64,000 nucleotides of DNA from Pararge aegeria (lineage: Eukaryota; Arthropoda; Insecta; Lepidoptera; Nymphalidae), in the NCBI RefSeq assembly GCF_905163445.1, contig NC_053201.1, positions 1,870,001-1,934,000 of the forward strand, written 5' to 3'. The translations under genes were made by a program, and so were the position numbers. Shown in pieces: positions 46,076-59,300 of this stretch; position 1 is the stretch's first letter; each line of letters opens with the position of its first letter. Below the pieces are notes generated by a model. The model had not been told where the DNA came from, searched no databases, and worked only from the letters and a program-made list of their open reading frames with translations.

Positions 46076-46864
46076 GAAACCAGTAAAGACCCGTTCGTTC
46101 TGAAGTGGTTACACCTGGGGGTATCATCTCAAGCTCTCTCCCGGAACCCATTGCATCCCGCCAGTGTAAAATGCAACATAGCTCGCAAACAAGCCCAATT
46201 ATAAGTACCCTGGACAGGTTAATGTCTAGTCGGGCATACACCGACTTAAACAAGCTCGAATAAAGAACGATTTTTTTTTTAATATTTGTAATAGCCTACC
46301 ATTCTTACAGCAGCCTTGCGTGCCCTAAGCCCTGCACTAGGTATACCAATCTAACTGACGTCGCGTCACGCGAACGAAATAATTAAGAAACACATACAGT
46401 TCTTACCGCGCAAAAAAGTTAAAGTCGGGCATACAATGGTTAAAACAAGCTTGCGTACTAATTCATATTTTAAAACTTTTTTTTTCTCAACACAATCTCA
46501 TCCAATAGGCGGCCGGCCTTATCGAAACTTTACACAGGGTTCAATGTAAATTAGTAACCGACCCTTACCCGAGGGCCACGGCTTTCGCGATGCTACAAGT
46601 GACGCGATGTGTCGTGGCCAGCTATATTTCTATACATTTTTTTGTCGCATTCCGCATCGCTATACCCCAAGGCCACAGCTCTCGGCTGAAACACGCTCAA
46701 CAGCAAATGTGTAGAGAAAAACCCTTCCAACTATTACTTTTTCATCTTGCGTTTAAAGCATGCATTATATGTTACTGAATATATTTTGGAGCATATATAT
46801 ACTTTTGACATCTGGTTAAATATATTATGCAACAGAGCAATACGCCCGCTCGAATACCGTTACG

Positions 46865-46870
46865 TTTATT
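46865..46870 (-). terminator. Possible polyadenylation signal for ens
   Basis: AATAAA on the minus strand about 240 bases past the ens stop. It is the nearest canonical hexamer in an AT-rich stretch, so chance occurrence is quite possible. No other support. Confidence 0.3.
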
Positions 46871-47111
46871 ATTCATATTTTCCACAATTTTTTCATTTAA
46901 AAAAATACAGATAAAGTGGATTGACTGTCAAGATCGTCTCATTTAACTTTTTACACGGACCAAGAATACGCAATATGAAAATTAAAATAGCATATCTTAT
47001 GGAGTTGCGTCAACTTGTTTCTATACATTTGTTTTTGTAACGTGTCGCTCACGCAACAAGGCTGTGGCCCGGGCGTTAAGCTACCGCTCCCGCGACGAGG
47101 TCGTGGCCCAG

Positions 47112-47312
47112 CTAGATCGCGTTCTGCAGCGTCAGCGGATGGTTGTGTCCGTTGTGCGTCGTGAAGTCGTCGAGCTTGTTGTTCACCTCGGCCATGCGTT
47201 CAGTTTGTATGAAGTTGGCGGATATGTGGCCAACGTTGGGATTGCCGTTGTTGGCTTCCAATATTGGCGTGTTGTCCATTTTTGTAGTCTGCTCCTCTTG
47301 TTTGTCCTTCGT
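47112..47312 (-). CDS. ens: ens last coding exon and stop
   Basis: TKDKQEEQTTKMDNTPI to HPLTLQNAI, then TAG at 47112-47114. Acceptor CGTTACAG. Asn-rich, with no further domain recognised. The exon is GC-richer than its flanks. Confidence 0.88.
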   Translation of the reverse strand, partial: TKDKQEEQTTKMDNTPILEANNGNPNVGHISANFIQTERMAEVNNKLDDFTTHNGHNHPLTLQNAI

Positions 47313-50300
47313 CTGTAACGATCAGAAGGTTGTATAGAAGCATTGCGTTACTTTCCGGAATTTATTATTTGTTCTTAATTCTGTAGCGGCGAGTATGGCA
47401 AACTGGCGGATCACGCAGCAATGTGATATTGTGCTGCCTTCGATACATATAAACACCCAGACACTGAAAAACATTCATGCTCATCACACAAACATTTTCC
47501 AGCTGTGGGAATCGAACCCACGGCCTAGGGCTCAGAGAACAGTCGCTGCCCACTGCACCAGTCGGCCGTCTATGATGAGGCCGTGATGATTACGTACCTC
47601 ATGTTGTTGGGACAGTCCAAGCAGGTCGGCAGTGATGTTACCGTTGTTGGTCACAGGCTCAAGGGGGGCCGGTGACTGGCTTTTTGTATCTTCAGGCTGC
47701 TTGGAAAAAAACAGGGAAACTATTTTACAAAATATTTTAAAATCAAATAAACTTGGGTTTTCCTCTAATCAGGTTTTAATGCTAGCACGATAGCTGAACA
47801 TGTTTTAGCTAATACAATATTAAATTGAATCTATACTTATTTATCAAAAAGGTTTAATATATGATTTTAAGAAATCAAATTTGCATGCCATTCGATGGCG
47901 ATTGTAGCACTATTCTACTATTGGACCCAACAACTAAGGAATTGAAATTTAAATTGATTCATTGTTTGATGGTTAAAAATTCTCAACTGATTTTAAAAAT
48001 ACTTTCACCTAACAAAACAAGTTTTTACATATTTTATTACACTAAAAAAAAGAATACAGCCTGAAATAATTGTATTTGTAGAGCAAACCAGAAGAAAAAA
48101 ATGCGACATAGCTGCTTTAACCGTGTGCACTGACTAAATGTTTTAAGAAGGTCAAACAAAAAGTGTGAATAAGATAACGCATTTTACGTATTGATTAAAA
48201 AAAAATGTGATTTTTAATCATCATTATTTAGAACTCAGCATGTCAGAAAAAGTTATTAGCTCTACTACTAGAATTTTTGATTTTGATTTGTTTCAGGCAA
48301 CTATGCCCATATAAAAACACATAAAATACGGTAGATAAATTAAAAAGATATTCAAATTCAAAATTTATTTATTTCACGTTGGCCTAATGCAAGCACTTTT
48401 GAAACGTCAAATATGTTTGTATGTAGAGACTCTACCACTGGTTCGGAAGGTAGATTCTACCGATAAGAAGCCGGCAAGAAACTCAGCAGTTGCTCTTTTT
48501 CAACATTGTTTACAATTTAACAATCATTTATCTATCTTTTGAATCTGTATATAATGTTATCTATCTTTGCGGAATTCCATTATATAATATGAAAATTAAG
48601 CTTAATTTGATATACTCCGCGAACAGCAGGAGAATCTGTATGGTGTAATTTATAATTTCTTCAATCCTTATACTCTACACCAAACAGATCCTCGGCAATG
48701 TACCCTCTACGCACGTTCCGCTCCGAAACCGGAGCATCCTCAGGAGATGTTGACTTTACAATGAATAATTGTTAAGAAGTTGTAAGTATTGTATAGAAAA
48801 GTAAGAAAGAATAAACTTTAGATATATAACTCACCTGACTAGGGGCAAGCTGCAACAAATCCGACGTCTGCATATTGCCGTTGCTGTTATCCACCGCGAT
48901 TTCCACTGACACCGGCAAATTCACATTCACGTTCTCTCTAACAGTCACTATGGACGCACTATCACTGACTGACGATGCACTCTCTAAACTACCGACTACA
49001 TCCGACTTTGCACTATCATCACTAAAGAGCGACACATTATTTTCAGACTTCGCACTATCTTGTGCGAAATTCACTAGGGGCGCACTTTCTTGCGCTGTAT
49101 TTACAAGTGCACTATCGGCGTTCGTTTCAAGTGTTACACTTTCCATTTTCGTTTCTAGTGTTGCACTTTTAGAATTCTCTGTATTGTTGTTTAGGGATGA
49201 TCCATTTTCATTTGTTGTAGCACTATCTACATTATCCTTGGTTGGTTCTGCTGCTGTGTTATTTTCAGGGGCTGTTTGATTTTGATGTTGCGTTGTTTCT
49301 TGATTTTTCTTTTCTTCTTCCGCTTGCTGTAAAGACAGAGATTATTACTTACTTATTATTTAAATCTGATTTAGTATTAAGTAATTTCGAAAGTTTTTTT
49401 CTTTTCTTCTTGAAGTATTAAATCTAATGCTATATTATCTGGATTAAATATAAATAAATAAATATGCTTTTTACGACAATACACACATCGTCATCTAACC
49501 CCAAAGTAAGCGTAGCTTGTGTTATGGGTACTAAGATGACTGGTGAATATTTTAATGAATTATATACATAAAAAAATTTAAATACAGATCAACACCCAGA
49601 CACTGAAAAACATTCATGTTCATCACACAAACATTAACAGTTGTGGGAATCGAACACAGCCTTGGACGCAGTAAGCAGGGTCGCTGGCCACTGCGCCAGT
49701 CGGCCGTAAAACATTGGAGCGATAATATACATTTAAGTAAATTGAAGTTATCAATTGTATAGAAGAAGAAGAAAACTGGGTCTATCAGGTTACCTCTAGC
49801 AACACAAACGTTTTGGTTATTTGTTCAAGCAAATACGAAGCAATGATCAGTTCTTTTATCTTTGCTACATTCTTACACTTATAGCTTTCTCTACTTATTT
49901 GTTGTACATTTCAGGCTTACCTTCTTCAAGCGCGTTCTTGCCATAATAGCTTCTACTCTCTGCTTTCTAGCGAGTCGTTCACGTTCTTCCTTCTCCGCCT
50001 CTTCTCGTTTCAATTTCTCCGCCTCGTCGGCCGCTTTCCGCCTTTCTTCTTCTTCCTTGACCTTTAATTTCTTTTCTTCTTCTTCTCTCACGCGACGCTC
50101 GGCTTCTTCTTTTTCGAATTGCTGTTGTGCCTGAAATACAACATTATACAGGAAAAGGGTAATTAAAAACTGACGACAACTCTTAAAAAATACAACCACG
50201 GGTTTCCCCACATAAATGATATTGATACCAAATCTTAAATTTTTTTGATTTTCATTCTTTGTTCTATCAACCATTAATTTACCTCAATGGCCTTCCTTAG

Positions 50301-53300
50301 TTTCTCTTCTTCCATTTTCCGCTGCAAGGCGGCAAGTTCTCTCGCTTCAATTTCTTCGCGCCTCTGTCTTTCTTCTTCTTGACGTTGCCTTTCTGCTTCT
50401 TCTTCTGCTTCACGTTGCAATCTGAAATTAGTTTCATCTTATTTATACTTTATTTTACACTGAACATTTCACCTTGTTTGAATAGTTGATTTCCTTTCTC
50501 CCAAGTTTATTGTTTTGACATTGGTTTCTAATAACGTTGGTCATATGCAATTGATAATTTTAATAAATAGCTCGTACCGTCATTATCATTATCAACCCAT
50601 TTCTGGCCCAATACAGGACACAGGTCGCCTCGGTTAAGGAAAACATCGTGAGGAAACCTACATGCCTGAGAGTTCTACTATAATGTTCTCAAAGGTGTGT
50701 GGAGTCCACCAATCTGCACCGGGCCAGCGTGGTGGACTACAGCCTTAACCCCTTCTCATTGTGGGAGGAGACCCGTGCTCTGTAGTTGGCAAGGAATGGG
50801 TTGATGTGATGATGGTGATGATGACATATTTCATACAATTCTATCTATGGCAACAGTAAGAATTCAAATTCGTACTAATAATAATAAATACCCATAGGTA
50901 TATTGGTTAAAATGTTAGACTAAGAATCAATCCAGAGTTGAGTCGAATGTTCTGGAATGGCGACCGATGAGTTAAGATGTACTTACACTTTCTCTGTGTA
51001 AGTACATATAAACTCAAAGTTATTTCCACTGTCTGAACAGTTTAAACTTATGGAATAGAGTTTGGGAATAGAGAGCGAGTAGAGAACTGCCTGAACTCAC
51101 CGCTGCCTCTCAAGTTCTGCCTGTTTTTCTAGTTCCTCTCTGGCACGTCTTCTCCTCTCAGCGAGGGCCGCTTTCGCCTCCACCTCGGTCGTTATACGAC
51201 GGGCAACCATTGATGCTGGAAACAAAACCATAAAAAATATTTTAAACTTGAGAATGTATCTGTTTATTTGTTACCTATGTTCCCTTCAACTACTCCACTG
51301 AATTTGATGAAATTTGGCACAAACAGCTTGCATTTTTAACATAGCCCCAGGAAACATTCTGAAAAATATCCTTTGTTAAATACGCACTGTTTTGACATAG
51401 ATGCAGGGAATTGGCACTGGACAGCAAGTTAAGCCGTCCGTGACCGTAGGTAGTCGGTTTTTTTTTTAATCGGACCAGGTTGATGGCCCACCTGATAGAT
51501 GGTTAGGATGACAACACTTCGCAGGGCATGCAAGGAGCTTGTCATACTGCAAACGAGGGCTGTCATGAGTGAGAAGCCCTGTGTTCATTATTAAGCAGAT
51601 TATAATTCCGAGAGAGAAAATATTTTACTGTCCTGGGAAAACCTAAAATCCACGCCGGAACTAGTATCTATAGGTGAGCACACCAGAATCTGCATCTTTA
51701 ACTCACCGGTCATTTCGTTATCTTCAGTCTTTTCCACCGACGACTCCTTCTTCTCTTCTCGTTTCTCTTCTGTCGGCTTCTCGGTTGGCTTCTGTATCTC
51801 TTCTGTCTCCTTCTCGACTCGCTTCTGTACGTCTATTGGTTTCTTATCTACCTTCTGTTCGTTATTCGTTTCGGGCTTAACCTCTGCAGACTCTTTAATT
51901 TCGCTTATTTGCTGAAAAGATGTTTTAATTTATTTAAGTACTAGTTTCGCACTGCTGTGTTACTCACGGTGATTAAGTCGCTCATGTCGAAGGACGATAT
52001 TTAGTTTGAACATAAGAATGCTCCTGGAAATCACCCTTTGGAATTGGATGTTTTTCCAGGATCAAAAGTATGCCAAAAATTAAGTTTGCGAAGTTAGGAC
52101 AAACAAAAACATTTTCGCATTAATAATACTAGTATGGATTTGACCACGACCTTATTTGATTGCAACGCCTAGTATATTCCGATCGCCTAAATCAGGGGTT
52201 CTCAACTTTTTCAAGCCAGCGGTGCACTTACAAGTTAAGAAATTTGTCATGGCGCCCGCGCCTCAACCTTAGCTAGTTAAAATAAAAAAAGGGAATTAGG
52301 CAGATATGCGCAATACATTAAACATCCCCATTATGAAACCAATGGAACCATAATAAGTAATCAGTTTTAACAAAGAATTAAAAGAGTATTTTCAAAGTGC
52401 GGGGACAACCTTTCACAACTAAAAAAATATTATTTATTTTTTTAAGTACAAAAGGACTGCCTCGCGTTTCACCTCTGTACTATCTAGGGCGCTTTAGGTT
52501 GGGAACCCCTGGCCTATATTAAACATTATAACGTGCAATGTTCTTACGCACTCATACAGTTTTATCGTACCTAAACAGCGTAGCGAAACAGATAACCTGA
52601 AATTGGTTGGTTACCTAGGTACTTCATATGACTATCACTGTCACTCACTACATAAGAAGGGTACATGCTCTTAATAATTATTAACATTTATGCCAAATGT
52701 GTCATGAGTATAGTGAGGCAACTTGTTTGTATACTCACTGAGAGTACCGGCGCGCAGGCAAAGATCTTGAAGAAATCTTGCATAGAAGTTGCTTGCATCT
52801 TGGTAACCGACAAAGGATACTGGTTCATTATTAATAGCCAATATTGGTCCACTGCTGGCATAAGTGCCTCTCCCAACGTGAGGGTTTGCCCATAATCACC
52901 ACATTGGGCAGATGGGTACGTACTTTTGGGACGAGCAGAGATGGTGTCAACGGTATTTTGGTCTGCCGCCACCCCACGGAATACTCTTTAGCCAGGGTTA
53001 AAATATTATAAAGGTATGGATATTCACCTGTCGGTCATCGATTCGCAACGCTTCCAGTTTCTGCGTCACCTCGATGGCGTTCACTTGGTTTTTAACCAGC
53101 ACCGGTTGTGGTACGCTCTGAGAAATTTATACAATACTAAGTTATTATAACTTATCTTAGCTAGACTCTTGAGTGTGAATTAAGCATTATTAGCATTTTT
53201 TTAATTTTATTCCACTACAAGTTAGCCATTGACTGCAATCCCATCTGATGGCCGACTGGCGCAGTGGGTAGCGACCCTGATTTCTGCAGTCCAAGGCCGT

Positions 53301-56300
53301 TGGTTCGATTCCCACAACTAGACAATATTTGTGTGATGAACATGATTGGTTTTCAGTGTCCGGGTGTTTATCTATATATTATAAGTATTTATGTATATTA
53401 TTATAAAAATTATTCATCAGTTAACTTAGTACCCATAACACAAGCTACGCTTACTTTGAGACTAGATGGCGATGTGTGTATTGCCGTAGTATATTTATTT
53501 TATATTTTATTTATTATTTATTAAAGTTGGCTAGTTGAGTTATCTCCGAGCCTTGAGGGTGCACCTTCTTTGCTTTTTGCGGCCTGGCTCAATAATTTAC
53601 GCCTCAAATTCTAGAGTCCTGCTTAGCGCTAATGATGAAAGAAATATATGATTTCAGTACATATGCCTAGTTACCACCTAACCGACAATGACGCAGCCAA
53701 GCGATCTAGCGTTCGGTACGATGCCGTGTAAAAACCGTAGGGGCATCGATTTGATGTAACTGTTATACCAACATCGTGTACCACCAGGTGTGATTGCAGT
53801 CAAGTCAACTTATTTATTAGCAACGCGGTTAAAAAGATACGTAGATACTAAATTATGATGAGGTGGAATCTTTATTAGAGAACGTTTTATATAAAATTGA
53901 ATTTATCAGTCGTGAATTTTCACAAATTCTGGCTTACACAAACTTTGAGCACGCACACACAAACACACACACATACACACCCACCCACACAAACACACAG
54001 AAGCACGCATACTTATTTTGTATATTGTATGCTGTAATTTTTATTATCATCTAAATTTCTTTATAACATGTCTGTCCTGTTGTTTTGTTTGTTTACCTAC
54101 CTTCATTTTAATGTATTTTGTTAAGTTTATTTTAATTGTAATGGAAGAGCGGAGTCTTCTGACACAGGGGTAGTAATACTACTCTCAAAATAAGGCTTCA
54201 GTGATATATTAATACCACTTTGTTTCTTACCGAAATAAACATTTTTATTTTTTTATTTTTCTTTTAATATTAGAAGTAAAATTAAACTTGAAGTGCAGTT
54301 TACTAGGCTGCATAAAATTAGTAATTTATTTAAGGGTAATTGTATAAATTTATAACGGATCACAAGATGAAATCCTTGAGATGTCTCTCAATAAGCTCAA
54401 AGTTTTTATAAAACGTAAGCTTATAGAAAAATCCTATTATAATATTAAGGATACATGTATGATAAAAAAGCTTGCGTAAACAACCGAGTTAATACTCGAC
54501 TGTGAGATGGTGACCACAAAAAAAAACTTGACTAAGTTTGTTGTGGGCTCTTCTTAGACAAGGGCGCGTTTGGAACCCATCAGCTAACATTAATGTTAAG
54601 ATGTTAGATGTATGAACGCTTCATAAGTGCCAGGTCTACATGAATAAAACATTTTAGATTTTGAATTTGAATCATGTTATGTAAACTTATTATTCGCACA
54701 TCACTACACAGTAAGGAATATAAAGGACGAATAGAGAGAAACACAAAAACTGGAGAAGCGATCTCTGCAACTTGAAGTGGGAATAAAAAAAAAAAGCTAG
54801 AAACTGTATCGGTTGACGCAAGCATACCTTCGGTATCTCCTTATCAACGCTGGGATCCTTAGAGACTCCCGGCGACGGAGACAGCGTGCGACCCGGGGAT
54901 GCTGACAGCGACTTGCCGCGTGACTATAAATATATAATTATGGATTTCCATTGAAACAGCTCTTTTATCATCATATCAACCGATTGACGTCCACAGCTGG
55001 ACATTGGTATTTTGTAGGGAGTTCCAAAGAACGCGGTCTTGCGCCGCTTAGTAGTAGTAGACTCTGTAAACCTCGTCGAGGGTCTACCAACGCTACGTTT
55101 GCCGGTACAAGGTAGCCATTCAAGCCCCTTGGGACCAACGACCATCGGTTCTCCGAGCTATGTGCCCCGCCCATTGCCAGTTTAGCTTCGCGACTCGTTG
55201 AGCTATGTCCGTAACTCTTGTTCTTCTACGGATCTCCACATTCCTGATTTGGTAGAGAGATACTTCGAGCATAGCTTTCTCCATCGCCCGCTGTGACTCT
55301 GAGCCTTCAGATGGCTACACGCACTTCTCGAAAACTTTGGTCTTTAGGTACTGAGGTATTTTCGATGAAAAGCTCTATAACTAGATCGAATTAACTGTAC
55401 ACCTCGATAGTCATAAAGGAAATCCATACAAAAAAAAAGGCAAATATGCATATTTGGCATTTTTAACTTTGAGGATGGATGTAGAAAAAGCGATAAAACC
55501 TAATATTATCTCAGGTGCATAGTTATTTCAAACGTGTTGGAGATGTTATTAAATTATTGTGCATTCCTTTAAGGTGCACCTCAAGGTCATACAATGGAAT
55601 CTCTATTATTTGTATGAATTTAATTAGTGTTAAAAAAAATATATTTGACCAATGAATTTTAACTGAATGTGTGTTTTTAAAGATATGAGAATTATTCTTC
55701 AGGTTTGTGTTCATTAATGTTTTTTTTTTTACGGTTTGATTCCTATTTCGATAACCGATGTCAAAGTTTAAATGAATGACAAGAGAGAAAAAATTCCCAA
55801 AAAATACAAAAACAATACAGCGTTAATGTAGTAGATACAATTTGGCCACCCTGTCGTAGAAGTAAATGCTATAGATCCTATAGATTCAATCAATAATTTT
55901 TTTATTTTGCTTGAATATGGTACATGCAATATGTAAGTAACATAGGTAATAATTAATGTGTATAAGTTTTGTGAAACTTATAAAAATTAATTAACACCTA
56001 TGTTGTACCATATTCAAGCAAAATAAAAAAATGATTGATTATCCATTGATCCTTATAGTTTGGTAAAAACCTTAAAGACCTTATCTTTAGTATAGAGCTG
56101 TATTGAGAAACTCTTGATACTAGTTTCTCATATTAACAAACACCCCTACAGAACACAATTTTCATCTTTTTTTTAATGCTCAAGCTGCCATACATAATAC
56201 CTTCTAGTGTTTTAGTCGTTACTTTTTGGTCGTGGTGGTGTCTCACATACCTTATCATGATCTTTGGATGGCTTTGGCTTTCTGTGTAGCGGCGGTTTGC

Positions 56301-59300
56301 CTTCGCCTGGAGCGACCGGTGTAGCTGCAAATGTAATTATATTATTTCATACATTTTAGTTACGTTTGCACTAGATATAAATAACGTATAATGGAGAACA
56401 ATGATCCCGATATAAAAGATAGGGATGTGGATTTCTTATAATTTGCATACCTCTAACATGTTGTTTTTTTCTAATGAAAAAAATAAATGTAAATGTGTAA
56501 ATATTCACTTAAATACTAATTATTAATACTAATTATTTAAATTTTTTATTTTAATATTATTCATTGTAATTTTTTATTTCGACTTTTTAATTTATTTAAA
56601 TTTTTTTTTTATTGTTTAATATTAATGACATGCCATTTTAATAAAATTATAAATATTGCATTTTTAATTTTAATTCGATATTGTATATTGTTACTGTTCA
56701 CTAATTTTGTAATTTTAAATGTATTACTATGGGCTTTGCCTGAAATGAAGAGATTATTATTATTTAGGGTGTGCACAGCATTTACTACAAAATGACTGTA
56801 TTAAGCACAACAAATTGAACAACAAACTTTGTTAAATAAGACACAATAAGTTAAACAAATGTAATACTAATTAAAAAAAAAAAATTATGATCTAAAAGTG
56901 CAGTCGGAATAGATTGTCAAAGCAGAAATAATAGCACGTATATAATCATTCGGCTTTTGTTAAATAAATGAATATTATTATTTGCGCGCCCTGTGAAGTT
57001 TCGCTTATAATTTTTGCTTTGTTATACGCAATGGTTTTCCACATACCAATAGGTGTCAATTATCACTATAAAAAAAAGTAAGGATTGGAACCTAGGAGCT
57101 CGTGATTCGTAGCTGGACACACTGACTACTAGACCAACAAAACAGTAACCGTGATATAATGTACACTATAGTCGTAATTATATATCGTATGTTACATACA
57201 TGCGATATATAATTAAAAGTATTATGAAAAAAAAAAAAAGTTTATTTGGGTAAATAAAATTACTGTATACGCTAATGGCTGGAGCCTTCTTTTAAGGGAA
57301 GTATTACTACCCCTGTGTCAGCAGACACCGTTCTTTCATAACAAGAAAAAAAAATAAAAAACGAGGGTAGGGATACAAACAAAAAAAAAAATATTTTTAT
57401 ATTATTCAAACACAATAGTACGTAGAACGCTATTTATTGTATACACTGGTGATTACATATTTAAATACACAAAGCTAATTTACGTGTTACGTCTACCGCT
57501 GCCAATGCTCAACTGATCCCCTAAAGAGGCCATATTTATTAAACTGTGCATGTCAACAATCTAGTCAGTACCGTTCACGTGGGTAATAGGATGATGATAA
57601 CAAAAGTAATGCTAACCTGGTTTGGACGACACGTGCAGCGACAAAGGTCTCGGACGACGCGGCGTGGTCGCCGGCCTGCTAATCACCGTGGTCGCATCCC
57701 GCGACACAGATGGCGTTGTGGAAACACTGTTCGCTCCTGTGTCTGGACCTACGCGAACGTTCGAAGTAACACAGGACACGTATTAACACAACGGACATAA
57801 TTATGTTACACCGGCACCTTAATACCCGTTTTCATTGCGGGGCGTCCATAAATTATGGGGGGACCCCTGATAAGATTTCGTGAGATTTTATTCAACCCCC
57901 TCCCCTCATCCCCCAATCTCACGTGAGATTTTTCAAAATGTGGGTTTCTTACGTAAACGCGTTGGAATGTTATTGTAAAAAGTGTACGTGTACTATTCAG
58001 AAAATATTTGCGTAATTTTTGCCGAGACCCCCCTCTCTCCAACGTAAGATTATATGAGATATGACTTGACCCCCTCCCCCCCAAAAAATATCACGTATTT
58101 TATGAACGCCCCCTAACGACGGCCCCTAAAGACATTGCCAAAGTCAAAAATGTCTTTATTCAAATAGTGTGCACATAGATGGCACTGTTGATGCATAGAT
58201 ACATTAGGTGCCAAATAAGACATAGAATTGAGTTGATGGCGATAACTAAATTCGTCAACATTAAACTAAAGCTACGAGGGCTCCAAACGCGCCCTGGTTT
58301 AAGTAAATGACGGCTAATCAAAAAATATTCCTAGGCATATATTTACTATTCACCAATCGATTTTTACTAGGCGACAAACTTAACTTGTATATGGCTCTTG
58401 CCAAGATGTGGTATTTTGTGTTTGGATTTTGCGTATTGATTTAGGTTTTTAAAAATAAAACCGAATATATGTTTTTTTCGTCTGTCAAGTGTCAGTTTAC
58501 GAGTCTCCTAAACATGACGATCCGCCGAATCGGTGTCCCAACTTTAGACGGCGCCTAACATCTTCGAACGAACGACGAATGACAAATCGAGAGCAGTTCA
58601 TACTTTACTTTGGAAGCTTTAGACAGGAAAGTGCTTTTAAAACACATTGTATGTCAGCTACATTAAGAGCAAACTTCAACAGTTAGTATGCAAAAGAAAA
58701 TATATTTAGTATTTCTTTTTGACAAATTTATCTGTTGAACGTGTACGTAATTGTATCGTTATAACTTTAGATTATATTTAAAAGATTCATCATAAAATCT
58801 CAGTATCACAAAGAACCGATATAGTAGGATATAGTATAGTGCCTTTCAATAGTCCGAATAGATTACGGTTTACAAAATATTTCAATTTGACATTATTAAA
58901 CGCAAAGTATCCAATCCACATTGAGGTGTTTGGAGACATTTAGGGCCTTATAATAAATAATGAATGTTCAACCTTTTGTCACATTTCCACTGACAGCATC
59001 TTTCACATGTCAGAGTTACGAAGTTATGCAAAATATATTTTCAAGGCCTCGAGTGTCTCAAAACGGCATATGTGTGTTGGTTCTTTTCGTTTATCTACAT
59101 AAAATTGTGGAAGTTTATTTAAAAGGGAAAGAGAGCGAATGTATAAAAACAATAAACACAGATAAAGCAACATTTCGTAAACATCGACATAAAAAGCAAT
59201 CAACAGTGTTATACACAGCAAACGTGCAAAAAATATATTAGTATAGTGCGATTCAAACTATATGTCGGCGCGAAAGTGCGAGTGTAGCTTCGAAAAGGTA

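Noticed and set aside
47064..47337. Plus-strand frames of 60-84 codons
   Set aside because: Antisense to the last ens exon, which ends at a proper stop and has a good acceptor.
48875..49279. 134-codon plus-strand frame
   Set aside because: Exactly antisense to the acidic ens exon; it stays open because of the repeated DSA codons. The ens strand has phase-matched splice sites.
49862..50134. 90-codon Ser/Phe-rich plus-strand frame
   Set aside because: Antisense shadow of the MAP7-domain exon; its odd composition mirrors Glu/Lys codons.
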